Shown here: positions 22,866 to 35,200 of the stretch, piece after piece | Position numbering within the stretch: the first letter of the stretch is position 1 | Layout of the letters: the number at the start of each line of letters is the position of its first letter | Position numbers and translations under genes: made by a program | Notes under the pieces: generated by a model | What the model was told of the DNA's origin: nothing | The model's database searches: none | Seen by the model: only the letters and a program-made list of their open reading frames with translations | Assembly: GCA_019914995.1 (NCBI GenBank) | Contig: CM034127.1 | Location: 12,870,269-12,934,268, forward strand | DNA: 64,000 nucleotides | Reading direction: 5' to 3' | Source of the DNA: Acanthochlamys bracteata | Lineage: Eukaryota > Streptophyta > Magnoliopsida > Pandanales > Velloziaceae

Positions 22866-25800
22866 ATGCCTCCTTCTGTATCTCTTGTTATCGTTTCACT
22901 AGCGATACTGTTTTTGTTTCTTGTTTGCCCACAAGGTGTTTGTGGAAATGTCATTACTAATCTTCCCGGATTCAGTGGACCATTGCCATTTTACTTAGAA
23001 ACTGGGTATGCTGTTTGTTTGGATTTTTCTTACATTATTTGGTAAAGCTGTATGTAGATTCGTGTAGCTTTGATCAATATCTGCTTCACTTGTTATAGAA
23101 TGGTTTAATGCATATCATGCATGTATATGCAGGTACGTAGGTGTGGATAAGAGCAATAATACTCAATTGTTCTACTACTTTATTGAGTCTGAGGGTAACC
23201 CGAAAGAGGAACCTCTACTTCTCTGGCTCACCGGTGGCCCCGGCTGCTCTGCATTCAGTGGGCTTGTCTTCGAGATAGGTATTGTGCAAGCTTACATACC
23301 TGTTATTCAGAAGTGTCTAAATAGGGAACCGGAGTTTAATATATGGAATAAGCGTGGTTCAACCTTTCCATTTGTGCAATCTTTCTGGTTGGAGTCTTTC
23401 ATTTGTTGCCTCCAAAGCCAAACTTGGTAGTTGGATGGCCCAGAATAAGTCAGCATCCGAGTCTCTTGTTCCTTTTTTTTTTTGTACATATAAGTTGACA
23501 TCTAAGAGATCCAAATTTGTTTTTGGAAGTAATCTCTTTAGATACATGTGACTTATTCCAGCGTAGCATTTCTCATATCTCTGAATAGAATAACTGGAAG
23601 TAATATCTTTACTTCCAAATTTGATTTGGAAAGTAATCTCTTACATATATGTGACTTTCTCCAGCTTAGCATTTCTCCTATCTGTAAATAGAATGACCGT
23701 TTCCTCCCTGATTATGCATGGAAGTTTGTTTAGTAGATGGGGTAAAGTGACAGGGTTCACTTATGAATATTGGTACAGGTCCTCTGAAATTTAACGCGGT
23801 GGAGTATGATGGCAATTTACCAACTCTTGTTTATTTTCCGAACTCATGGACGAAGGTTAGGCAAACTCCAATTTATTCTTACCCCAATGCCAAATTTTGA
23901 AGTTATATATATTTTCAGGTCTCTAGCATCATTTTTTTGGATTCCCCTGTGGGTACCGGATTTTCATTTTCTAAGAAGCCAGAAGATTATGAGGTCTCAG
24001 ATACAATTTTCTCTAGGCAAATCATGAGCTTTCTGACAAAGGTGATTAATCAGAAGCTTGAGACTAATACATCATATAACTTGTTTGTCTATCAATCACC
24101 CTAGCAGCCTGACTTGTTGATCTTCGTCTCTGTAGTGGTTTGTAAATCACCCTCAATATCTCCGTAACCGCTTTTACATTGCTGGAGATTCATATGCTGG
24201 AAAAGTCGTTCCTATGGTTGCACTGGAGATAGCAAAAGATGGGGTGTGCAATATCCTTACTTATTCCTTGTTCTTAAAATCAACATCTGAAAATAAACCA
24301 TCACTAGCTCAATGTTCAATGGCCCTGAATAGGAATGTATTACGTATCTCAAAGTTGAAGTTCATGTGGAGCTTAAGAGCTCATTCATATTGGTCATCTA
24401 AAACATCAAGCTTAGCTGATATCATGCCTATTGCCCCTACTGATGCTCTTATTTTGATCCTTAGGCATTGAAGCTAAGCAGACGCCAATCCTTAACTTTG
24501 AGGTATGGTCTTCTTGTTTAATTGGAATGAAATGGGTAGCCCATTCCATATATGTGTGTGTGTGATCTTCATCTTTTCTTTCTTTTTTTCCCATTTACCT
24601 TTAATATTTCATCTTTTAATTTGTCTAGGGTTATATAATAGGAAATCCCATAACAGGCCTGGAGAATGACTTTAATGCTCGAGTGCCCTTTGCTCATGAC
24701 ATGGGGATCATATCAGATGAACTCTATCAGGTATAAACTAGAAGTTAGAATTCTATTACTTGCTGTCTTATGAGCTGCCTACTGTCTTATGAGCTAGTAA
24801 TCCACTAGTTATTTTTGGAGAAACAGTAATCTACTACTTGTTAACAAAGTAGAAACACTGTTGACCGTTACTTTCTACAAACTGTAGTATGGGATGTGCT
24901 TTTTCTGATAATCAAATTTTATACATGAAAATAATACGTCTCTTCATTTTTATCCACTAAATTACTCCAGAACTTCCATTTGGAAGGGTAACTTAATTCT
25001 AACAAGAAATGTTGATATCTGAAACAGAGCTAACATAAGGTGCCTTTTTTCGATGCAGGTGACAAGTACGAACTGCAAAGGAGAAAACTATCTTCATCCT
25101 AAAAGTGCATTATGTGCGGAATTTCTTGAAACAGTGAATAAGGTAAGCATAAAGTGAACTCTTCCATTAGATAGCAGTACAGTAAAGTGATGTTCTTGCT
25201 GTTTCGGTTTTCAGTTCTTTACAGAAATTAACATGGCCCAAATTCTGGAGCCTACCTGTCCATTTGCATCACCCAAGCCGGAAGTAGTTGGTTATAGGAG
25301 ACTGATAGGGGAGAAGCGCTCTGATAGTTTTGCAAAACCTTCTCCTCCTCCTCCTCCTTCATGCAGAGTAAGTTACTCACAATCCGGGTAACTAGATATA
25401 AATGTTAAGCCTATTAGTTCAATCCCTCAAGAAAAGTTTTTTTCTTATTCTCATAAATAAAAGCAATGTCAAGTTACTGGATACATAAACTAATATTTAT
25501 TATATTACAGAGTTATGCATATTATCTATCTTACTACTGGGCCAATAATGAAGCTGTTAGACAGGCTCTTGGAATCCAAAAGGTACGATGTGTCTACTTT
25601 TTTAAGGACAAATTATAAACGAAAAGGGGGAAAAAATGCTACTTCTTACTTTTGGAAAAGTAACTTTTATAATTTAAGAAATGCGTATATCAGATGGCAA
25701 TGCCATTTCCCTCAAGAAAAAAGATGTTCCATTATGAGACTATATAAATACCCCAAGCTCGTTCGCAGCACAAAAATTATTTCAAAAGTGAAGATAGACT

Positions 25801-26650
25801 AGGACCATTGTAATCGAAAATCTTCATTCTACTGTAAAACAGGGAACTCTAAAAGAATGGGTGAGATGTAGCAAAAAGTTCAATTACACTGAAGATGTAA
25901 AGAGCAACATAGTTTATCACAAGAGTGTTCTCTCTAGAGGATTCCGAGCACTTGTATACAGGTGAATGTCATGATTTAGATTTCATATGTTTATACAAAC
26001 ATTTCTGAGTTACTATGCATAAATGTTTGCTTATCGACTTTTTTTCTTCGGACATTTGCAGTGGTGACCTTGATATGGTTGTCCCATACATTGGCACAAG
26101 GGAGTGGATCAGATCACTTGAATCATCAATTATTGATGATTGGCGGTCATGGCATGTTGACGGTCAAGTTGCCGGGTTAGTTATTGTTCTCTCCATGCCT
26201 TTTCCTTTCACGATGTTACATTTCTTAATGCAGACATGTTAAGGTTAAAGTATGAGAGCTTACTTTCATAATGAAGTGGAATATGTATTTTTCAATGTCG
26301 TCATTCTTTTGTTGCTGATGCTGCTATGTCTGGTACTTTGGGGTTTTATAACTCGAGAAATTTCAAACTTAGAAATATAAATGGTTAGAGCTAACCTGAT
26401 GACGCAACTGATTTCAGATACACAAGGGCGTACAACAACAATTTAACATTTGCAACAGTGAAGGTAAACAAATTATTTGCTTGCAACCCACCCGTGATGA
26501 CAAGTAAATTTTCAATATGCAAATTGAAAGTTCATAATGACAGAAGTCGTTTTTGTTTTTGTGCAGGGAGGTGGGCATACAGCTCCAGAATACAGGCCAG
26601 AGCAGTGTTTGGCTATGATCACAAGATGGCTATCCTACAAACCTCTGTGA
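22866..26650 (+). CDS. SCPL acyltransferase-like protein, copy D, with a shifted intron 5
   Basis: Exons: 22866-23005, 23133-23278, 23779-23855, 23919-24041, 24136-24243, 24479-24502, 24629-24730, 25059-25142, 25215-25367, 25511-25582, 25843-25961, 26062-26175, 26418-26463, 26567-26650, giving about 463 residues. The triad is Ser181 in GDSYAG, the second Asp of GDLD and the His of GGGHTAPEY. The signal peptide covers about the first 25 residues. The position of the usual intron-5 donor (after 24238) reads AAAG-ATGGGG and has no GT. The only in-frame repair I found is a donor after 24243 (GGG-gtgtgc) with an acceptor after 24478 (CTAAG-CAGACG). It replaces GIEAK by DG and keeps the frame. Without it the gene would be broken, so it is either intact with altered splicing or a fresh pseudogene. 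Leu in GDLD is also unusual in this array. Confidence 0.75.
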
Positions 26651-27122
26651 TGTACAAATCCGTTATCTGTGTAATCATCAGTTTCTTCTTTTTCCAACTT
26701 TAGGTCATGAGCATTTGTTCAGTTCTTGCAAGACATTTTCTTTCAATATGTACCTAGAATTCATGTTGAATGCTTATATCTGTTGTTGGTGGCTAGAAGT
26801 CTTAATATACTCTTTGCTATAAGAAGTATTAGATGATGCCTTATCTATTACTATATGGACACGGTTGACTACAAATATCTGTCATAGTTTGTTTTCTCTT
26901 AAATCTTTATTATATTTGGTCTGCTTGCTCATGTTGAGAACAAAACTGATCTGCTACATTAGTGGAGGCTGACTGTTTGTCTGACTTTGATTTTGATTCC
27001 GAACCATATTGAAACATTGATGTTATTGGTGCAAGTATTACACGCTAGAGAAGGAAAGATGGGTCCTTTCTAGAGAAGAAAAGAAAAACACTGTGATCTT
27101 GTGTATGCCTCTCCATACCACC
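26651..27122. other. Spacer between copy D and pseudogene P3
   Basis: 3' flank of D followed by the old promoter of P3. No gene, repeat or clear regulatory site was recognised. Confidence 0.5.
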
Positions 27123-27931
27123 ATGCCTCCTTCTAAGCTTCTTGTTCTTCTAGTACTACTGTTCTGTTCATCTTTTTCCCTCAAGGTATCTGTCCAATAT
27201 ATCAACACTCAGCTGGCAGGCTTTAACGGCCATTAGAAACGGGGTTCGTTATTAGGTTTATTTGGATTCTTCACAAATTTTAGAAATATAGCTATCCTTT
27301 AACTGGTTGGTGTTGATGCAGGTATGTTGATCTTGATGAGAGCAATCATTTGCAGTTGCTCTAACTTCGTCGAGTCTGAGGGCAACCCGAGAGAGGCTCT
27401 TCCTCTGGCTCTGTGGCGGCCCAGGCTGCTCCTCCTTCTGTGGTCTCATCTCCGAGCTAGGTACACCATTTTACTTTCTGTGCCAAACTTTGAATTGAGG
27501 TGCTTTCACAACAAACGAGACGATTGAGAGTTACAGTAGTTTTGCTCACTAGAATATCCACAAAGCTTGCTAGAGGTTTTGTCATTAGGTCAAATTTGTA
27601 TGTTATTCAGTATAAAGTTTCTGAATTCGGGTATCTTTCTGCACATTATAATCAAATCTACTTCTTCGAGTTGACATTGACTTTTCCGCATAAAGAACAC
27701 CGTATGAGTCACTTGTAGATTTCGACCATAAAAGATCGAACAGGCCTGTACATATTTATCTCTGAATCATTCAAAACCAGAAGAGCGGAACAATTATATT
27801 GATAGTAGAGTACTGCTACAGTGCAGTCCTCTGAAATTAAAAATATGTCGATACAACGGGAGTGCATCAAGTCCACTCTATTTTCCAACATCGTGGACAA
27901 AGGTTAGCAGCATACTTCTTTGACTGCATTA

Positions 27932-28158
27932 GAGGCGTTTGGCAACGCGTTCCAAAAAATCAGCTTTTCAACTTTACATTTCATGTTTTTTAATAAATCT
28001 TCTATAATGTTTTACAAAACTTATTTAAAAATTTAGAAAATATAAAGAATTCTACGTAGGGTTAGTTTATCGAAAATAGTAGGGTTCGTTTATCGAAATA
28101 GGACAAAAATATTTTCTATTTTAGAAAAGCACTTTTCAAAGGCATTCCCAAACACACC
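27932..28158. mobile_element. Tourist-like MITE inside P3
   Basis: The left end GAGGCGTTTGGCAACGCG is partly inverted at the right end (GCATTCCCAAACACACC). The interior has the family pattern AAAATTTAGAAAATATA followed by TTCTACG. The flanks are TTA on the left and ATA on the right, so the target duplication is imperfect. It sits in the former intron 3/4 region of P3. Confidence 0.6.
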
Positions 28159-28343
28159 ATAAGTGTAGCTTAATCATCACCGTCTCTTTTTTGACATAAT
28201 GCCTTAGCTTGTAGCTGTGTTGATCGTCACTTTGCGTAGTGGTTTGTTGATCACCCAGAGTTTCTTGTTAATTATTTATATGCTGCTGGTGATTCTTATG
28301 CTGGGATACTAGCTCAATCATCATGCAGTATATAATTGAAGGT

Positions 28344-28849
28344 TGTGACGAATTTAGAATCAATTGGCTATAAGAGGAGTAAACCCAAGTCTTTATCAAT
28401 ATCATTTCAGAACTATTGACAAGAATGTGGGACTAAACCTTTATTAACGCATGCCCTCCAACAGAACGTTTTTTTATATATTGAATTGATGCGGGCTACT
28501 TGCCTTATAAAGATTTAGATGAAGCGGACTACTTGTCCTGCAATGAATTTGAATAAAGCGGGCTATATGTTTTGAAATAAAATAGGCTATTTGTTCTAAA
28601 ATATAGCAGACAACTGTTGTGAATGAAACGGACTATTTTGCCCTAAAATAAAAAGGATCATGAAGGCCCTGAATAAATATGAATAACAAAGTTAGATTTA
28701 GTCCATATTTTGAGCCACCCGTTTTGTTATCATGTGACGAATTTAGGATTTCTTTGAAACCAATTGGCTATGAGAGGAGTGAGCTCAAATCTTTATGAAT
28801 ATCATTCCGAACTATTGATAAGTAATGTGGGACTAAACCTTTCTTAACA
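28344..28849 (-). mobile_element. TRIM (miniature LTR retrotransposon), TSD AAGGT
   Basis: Two direct repeats, 28344-28451 and 28733-28849, both bounded by TG...CA and sharing GTGACGAATTTAG, CAATTGGCTAT and AATGTGGGACTAAACC, enclose about 280 bases with no coding capacity. The whole is flanked by a perfect 5-base duplication AAGGT (28339-28343 and 28850-28854). Read on the minus strand, the base next to the 5' LTR begins TGATAACAAAAC, 8 of 12 matches to the usual Met-tRNA primer-binding site. A purine tract GGAGGGCA adjoins the 3' LTR, which sets the orientation. Total length about 506 bases, within the TRIM size class. The interior contains a degenerate minisatellite. Insertion was at the exon 5/intron 5 border of P3. 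Confidence 0.88.
28481..28650. repeat. Degenerate minisatellite inside the TRIM
   Basis: Imperfect units of roughly 35-40 bases, each built around GCGGGCTA or GCGGACTA followed by CTTGYC, repeat four to five times. Unit boundaries are approximate. Confidence 0.5.
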
Positions 28850-31669
28850 AAGGTAAAAGTTTGCTAAATGATATAAATACATATCAATGTTCTTAGAATT
28901 GACATGCAGAAAATCAACCAGTGGTGAATTGCTTCTCCATGTAGTACTATCTCAGAACTGTGCTAATGCCTTGTAATATACATAACTTGCTAACTTTACT
29001 GCAGCTTTCATGATTAAAAAAAAAAAAATTTTATTATGTTTCTTATGAGAACTCTGGCATTGCCATTACTGAAAGAAAGAGTTCATAAGAAGTTGGATTG
29101 GCATCCTTGTCTATAGTATGCCTTCAAGTTCAGTTTCTAACAGTTTTGTTACTTGGTGTTCTGTATTTTTTTTGTACTAATACTTTGCATTATAATCCTT
29201 ACAAAAGGAAGATGGTAGGATACCAGTCATTAAGTTAAAGGTAGGTTCATTATATTCAAGTGAATTTAAATTGCTACTCGATTTCAGAAACTTTTATATT
29301 TTCTCTTTTTAACGTTTGCGCTTCTAGTTTGTTTAACAGCTGTATTACGAGAGAACCTTTAATGGGGTAATCGAATCTGATTCTCAATTTACATATGCTC
29401 ATATCATAGGTATCATATCAGATGAACTCTACCAGCTATAATGGTTCATCCACTTTCCTTTTCTTTAGAGTTAATTGAATACATCTTTTCATAAAAAGCA
29501 CTGTAGCTCATAAGTTTTAGTCATAACAAGTAATGTATGTCTTCTCAAATGCAGATGACAATTTCAAATGAATAGGGGAAATTACTTTTCCTCTGGAAGT
29601 GCAGAATGTCCTCATGGAAAAGCGAAGACATTACACGCCCCAGACATTACGCGCAGCAGCGTGAAGTTCCGCTCTTGTCTTTCAGTTTTTTTTAAAGAAA
29701 TTAATACACAATAAATTCTTGAGCGGATGTGCGATGCTTCATCTCAGGGTGTCAGGAACCACATAAATATAGGGGATCATTTGACGAGGAGAAGCAACCA
29801 CATGATTTTCATAAAATCTTCTACTCCTCCACTTGACTGAGTAAGCCCATCTTGTTCAGCATGTAACATAGGCATGTGAAATCAATTTGTTCAACTAATT
29901 CCTGAGAAAATACCTATTCTGCAACCGAACCTGCTGCATTGTCGACAGGCCTGGAACTGATATTTTATTAAATATATATATATATAAATTGTAGTGTTAT
30001 TCATATATCTGTCTAACTAACTACTGGACAAATATTGAAGCTATTAGGCATTCTCTTGGAGTCCAAGAGGTATGATGCTCTCAAGCCTTATGAAGGATTT
30101 AGAATAGAAAGACAAAATGACAAAAATACAAAGTGTGAACTTTGTTAAAATTTGAATATTACTGCAATCATGTCCTATTCGTTTTTTAAGTACTGAGAAA
30201 TCTGAAGAAGGTTGGTCCTTACAGATGCCTATATAACTGTTTTCCTTCTTTGCATGCAGTTATTCTTGCTATCCATTTGATTGTTCGCTGTTCTACTTGG
30301 TAGGTGGTCGATAGAAATTTTTTAGTGAATCTAATTCATGTAATGTGCTTTTGAGTAGCTTAATCATCGTTCTACTGGTAATTCAGGGTACTGTACAAGA
30401 ATGGACGAGATGCAGCAACAAGTTAAATTATACAAAAGATGTTGGAAACATTCTAGTTACGAAGCACTTATATACAGATGAATCTCATCTAAAGTTTGAT
30501 ACATGTTTGCATTTGCATTATTGTATAGTCATATGTACACATGCCATAAACTCTCTCATCTGAAGGTCTCAATACTCATACTCCTTTTTGTTAATTTTGT
30601 TTCCCCATTTTTCTTGATCTCAGATTTTTGGTAGCTGGCGATCATGATCCTATCGCACCTTTTCATCACAGCAATGGAGTGGATCAAATCCCTTGACTCT
30701 CCAATTGTGGATGATTGGCTATCATGGCATGTCGGTGGTCAAGTGGCTGCGGGAGCCCTTTCGTACAAGTTACTTAAAAACATGTTTTCTGATACAGAAC
30801 ACAATAGAAATCCGCATAACCCATTGTTGTTTAGTTCTTTTAGAAGTACAAACCAAGCCAATGATGCAACTGATGTCTAGTAACATGAGGGCATACACCA
30901 GCAAATTAACATTTGCAAAAGTGAAGGTGGGCAAATTTGTGTATCTACTACTTACACTGTCCATAACAGAAGCGAAGTTTCTAGCTGCAAACTAAAGGTT
31001 ATATACCAATACTAAAGTTGTTCTCGTGTTCCTAAATGGTGCTGGGCACATGGTGCCCCTGAACACAAGCCAGAGGAATGCTTAGCTATGATCAGCAGAT
31101 GGCTCTCTCTCAGGAACTTGTAACATTTGTTTTACTGGAAGGTAACCAACTTATAAACTTGCAATCTATAATGTTACCTAAATTTTCATTATGCAAAATG
31201 AAAGTTCAGTTAAGCAGAAGTTGTTTGTGTGTTTTTGCAGGATAGTGAGCATACAGCTCCAGAATACAGGCCAAGCCAGTGGTCTGCTATGATCAGAAGA
31301 CGGGTTTCCTTACAAGAAACCTCTGTGATGTAGCATCACTTATCTTTCTTTTTCTGTTTTTTTTCTTTCTTTTTGTATTTCAACAAACATCTATGAATGT
31401 AATTGCTACAACAATAAGTAATAGATATATTACTTATTTATTATATTTGCAACTCCCTCAAATTTGTCTATAATGAATATTTTCTCTTGCAATTTTTTAT
31501 AGGCTTGGTGATACCCCATCCAAGAACAGAAAACAACTTCGCTGAAAATGGTGCATACATATTAGAATAGAAAGAAACACAAAAGTATATCTTGGATCTC
31601 GCCGACCTACTTTAAATGTTCTTTTTGCTTACAAAAAAAGTGTTTCTGGAAACGTTTCTTTGCTTCTTC

Positions 31670-31865
31670 TACTACTTATGCTACTACTCATCTTCCAGGT
31701 TTCACTGGGAAATTTCCCTTAGAAACTGGTTATATTTGTTTTGCTTTATCTACTTTGAAACTTGGTGATTGATTGGTCTCTGCGAATTACCCATTAATTT
31801 CTTGGTGTCTGAGTTAATGAATGTACAGGTAAGTATGTAGTTCTTGATGAGAGAAAACTGAGACG
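31670..31865 (+). pseudogene. Trace of SCPL exons 1 and 2
   Basis: At about 31679-31726 the sequence reads as the end of exon 1 (CATCTTCCAGGTTTCACTGG, then GAAACTGG) with a short deletion. At 31829-31865 there is the start of exon 2 (GTATGTAGTTCTTGATGAG) before homology stops. It lies between P3 and copy E and is too short to be anything but a relic. Confidence 0.65.
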
Positions 31866-32269
31866 AAAGATGTTACATCCCTGCCTTTTATTTGTTTTTA
31901 CTCCGACAAGACCTAATGGCTTTTTATTGTTTTTTGTAGTTTGCCACTCTTTGCTATATTAATGTTCTTTGTTTCGTATCACTTCATAGTCTTTATTTAA
32001 ATTGTTTGCATCTCTTGTTCGTCGTCTTCAGATTTCTACTCTTACCAAACTCTATGACTAGTTTCAGTTCAATTCTTCTCCACACAATTCCACCTATCAA
32101 AAAGAAAGGTAGGCTATTGAATAAATGTTTTCAACATGTCTTTAATTATACTTTCATAGCTATGCTGTTGTAGTAAGACATGACGTATACCATACCACGC
32201 TGCTATTTCTATCACCTCTAGATTTCTATTATAGTTGCCAGCTTTCTTACCATTTTCCTTCAGTCAGCC
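31866..32269. promoter_or_regulatory. Upstream region of SCPL copy E
   Basis: No gene is visible. This is presumably promoter and leader of copy E. I could not fix a TATA element with confidence. Confidence 0.4.
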
Positions 32270-35200
32270 ATGACTTCTTCTCCTTCATCATCTTCTGGTT
32301 CTTTTTTTTGTTCATTGCTAGTGATAGTAATCCAGTTGGTTTCTTTTTCCTCACGAAGTGTTTGTAAAAATGTCGTCACACATCTTCCAGGCTTCGCTGG
32401 CCAACTTCCCTTCCATTTAGAAACTGGGTATGTTTTTTTATCTTTTGTTTTGCTTTATTTACTTAGAAACTTGCTAATTAAAATGGTTTCTTCTTGCTAT
32501 GACTACCCATTTCTTGGAGTTTATGTAGGTACATAGGTATTGACGAGAGCAACGATACACAGTTGTTCTACTACTTCATTGAGTCTGAGGGTAACCCCAA
32601 AGAGGATCCTCTACTCCTTTGGCTCACAGGAGGCCCTGGCTGCTCTGGCTTCAGCGGGCTTGCGTTCGAGATAGGTAATCTGTGCTTGTGATATTGGGTT
32701 TTCTAGAGGGTTCAACCTGAAATTTAGAAACTGCCTATAATAAGCATCACTCTAAATAGCAAAAGATGCACAAAACAAGCAAATTAGTTTGGCAGAATAG
32801 CGAGTTGGCTCCTCTAGCAATATAGCAAAAAGTGTAGGTATTGAAGAGCTCTCACTAAGGATTATGTCTTAAACCTTCAGAAACCCTGAATACCTTGTCT
32901 ACACCTGCTTCTGTTGTGTGGTAAAGATTGCGAGATAAACCTCTTAGGGATTGGTGTTCAGATATGAGAGGTGGATTTCAAACAAGTTAAACACAAATAG
33001 GTATTCAAGGGAGGTATCGGCAGTTGATTGTCTTTTTATAACTATTTGGTCTCCAAATTAAGCAATATGCAAAAATGGGAAGCTTATCAAGTAATATGGA
33101 CAATGAGACTGGTCTTTCCAAATGTGTTTTTAATGGTTGATTAGTTCTGTAAGTAGGTAGGTAGGTACATGTTGATACTAATAAAGATTTGATTTTCAAG
33201 GAGTTTTCTTTTACTAATCTATGTTACAACATAGCTTCAAATTGTGGTTCAGGTCCTCTGACATTTAACTATGAGGACTATGATGGGAGTTTGCCAACTC
33301 TAGCTTATTTTCCTGATTCCTGGACAAAGGTAAGTTCTGTTCAACTTCAGAAAGTTCTTCTATGGACTTGATCGGCTTCTTTGATAGATTAAACTGTTGA
33401 CATATCAGATTCAAAATTTAACCTATAAAGTGCTAACAAAATCACCTCTGACTAAATCAGTAAAAGGAATCACTTGAAAGACAAATTGCCTTTGCGGGTA
33501 GGTTGTATGAATATCCTAAGAGAAGTTGCAGAATAAGTCATTGCAGGCATCTTTCAGTCTGATTTTTTCTAGATGTTTATGGAAAGAAATCTATTGCAGC
33601 CTTTGACGTGGTGGCATCTCATTGATCTTTATCATGATCAATAATGTCGGAATGTACAGCCTTCTCTAAAGCCCTCATCACTGAATAGATTGTCGTGTTC
33701 CATGGCATTTTGGTTCTGCGGGGTAATCAGCACTTCCTTTTGACTGGGATTTTCTGATAACAATTGAGTTCCAGCAATCCTAGAGATCGCTAATTTAAAC
33801 ATCTTCTGCCTCGAGGTTGCTTACTAAGAGAACCCAACGAGATGCTGCCTCGTCACTAAGCCAAAACTAACCTGCTGTAGCATTTTTTCAATGTATGGTA
33901 TTTCCAGTACAACGTTTAAACTTGCATGAGTTTCAGGTCGCTAGCATCATTTTCTTGGATTCTCCTGTGGGTGCCGGATTTTCATTTTCAAAGAAGCCAG
34001 AAGGTTATGAAGTCTCTGATGCAATTTTCTCTAAACAAGTCTTCAGCTTTCTGGGAAAGGTGATGAAACACTTTTAGGTTCAGAGAATAATAATTGTCTC
34101 CTATATAGTTTACGTAACTTCTGACTATGCAATCATCTCTGTAGTGGTTTAGTGATCATCTACAATATATTGGTCATCAATTTTACGTTACTGGAGATTC
34201 ATATGCCGGAAAAATTGTCCCTATCGTAGCACATGAGGTGCTGAAAGGTGAGGCGCGCACGTATATATACATATTGAATCCATGCTCCCAGTATAGTTCC
34301 ATAACTGTATTGACGTATTCCACTGAAGAATAAACCCAAACCTTAAGCACAATTCATTATAACTGACTGGTCGTCTATGTCATAACATATGGGGCAACAG
34401 GCTTGAGTTAGGTAATTGTTTTTTTTTTTCATTTTCTGCTTTTCTGGTTCTACAAATTAATGCTTCGATATTTGATCTTAGGGATTGAAGCAGGCCAGAA
34501 ACCAGTCCCTAACTTCAAGGTAGATGTTACCTCTTGTTTCGATATCAGCTTCAATAGTTTGTAATTTGATAAAGTTGTCTTCATCAACTCAAGGGCTATA
34601 CTATAGGAAATCCAGTAACAGGAGAACAGACTGATTCCAATGCTCGAATCCCCTATGCTCGTAACATGGGGATCATATCAGATGAACTCTACCGGGTATG
34701 CATTCGTTCAGACTTTGGAGCAAGCTATAACATCTGCGTTTTGTTGACGAAATTACTCAGAACCTTTTCATAAGTACGTCTTTTCCAATGCAGATGACGA
34801 TAACAAACTGCAAAGGAGAAGATTATCTTCTGCCTAAAAGTTCACAGTGTGAAATATTGTTTGAAACAATAACTACGGTGAGCATCTATGGGGTTAAGTT
34901 CTTCATCACTAAACATAGTTAAGTGAAGTTCTTCCTGCTGTGATTCCAGTTCTTCGAGGAAATCAATAACAACCATATTTTGGATCTCTACTGCCCGGAA
35001 GTAACATCAAAACATAAACTACTGCATGGATATAGAAGAGCACTAGAGGAGAAGTACTCTGAAATAGCTCTGGCACCGCCTGCTCCTTCTCTTGGTTGTA
35101 GAGTAAGTCAATCACATTTAGAGATCTACTGGATGCAAACATCTAGTTTTCTCGATGAAATTTCTGAGAGGATGCTATCTAAATTGAATGCAAAATGCTA

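Larger units (their letters stand above)
27123..31329 (+). pseudogene. SCPL pseudogene P3, interrupted by a TRIM and ending in two last exons
   Basis: Decayed exons in order: exon 1 (27123-27240, frameshifted), exon 2 (about 27322-27460, stops and lost GGPGC spacing), exon 3 (about 27825-27900), exon 5 with the GDSYAG block (about 28240-28341). Then exon 7 (about 29345-29441), exon 8 (about 29555-29625), exon 9 (about 29690-29840), exon 10 (about 29995-30069), exon 11 (about 30388-30480), exon 12 (about 30640-30760) and exon 13 (about 30880-30928). Two successive exon 14 copies follow, at 31038-31123 and 31241-31329. Exon 4 was not found. A MITE lies at 27932-28158. A miniature LTR retrotransposon is inserted at the exon 5 donor (28344-28849). 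Many stops and frame changes exclude function. Confidence 0.88.

Noticed and set aside
28344..28849. CRISPR-like or satellite explanation for the repeats in P3
   Set aside because: Only two long direct repeats with TG...CA ends and a 5-base target duplication are present, which is an LTR element; the genome is a plant's.
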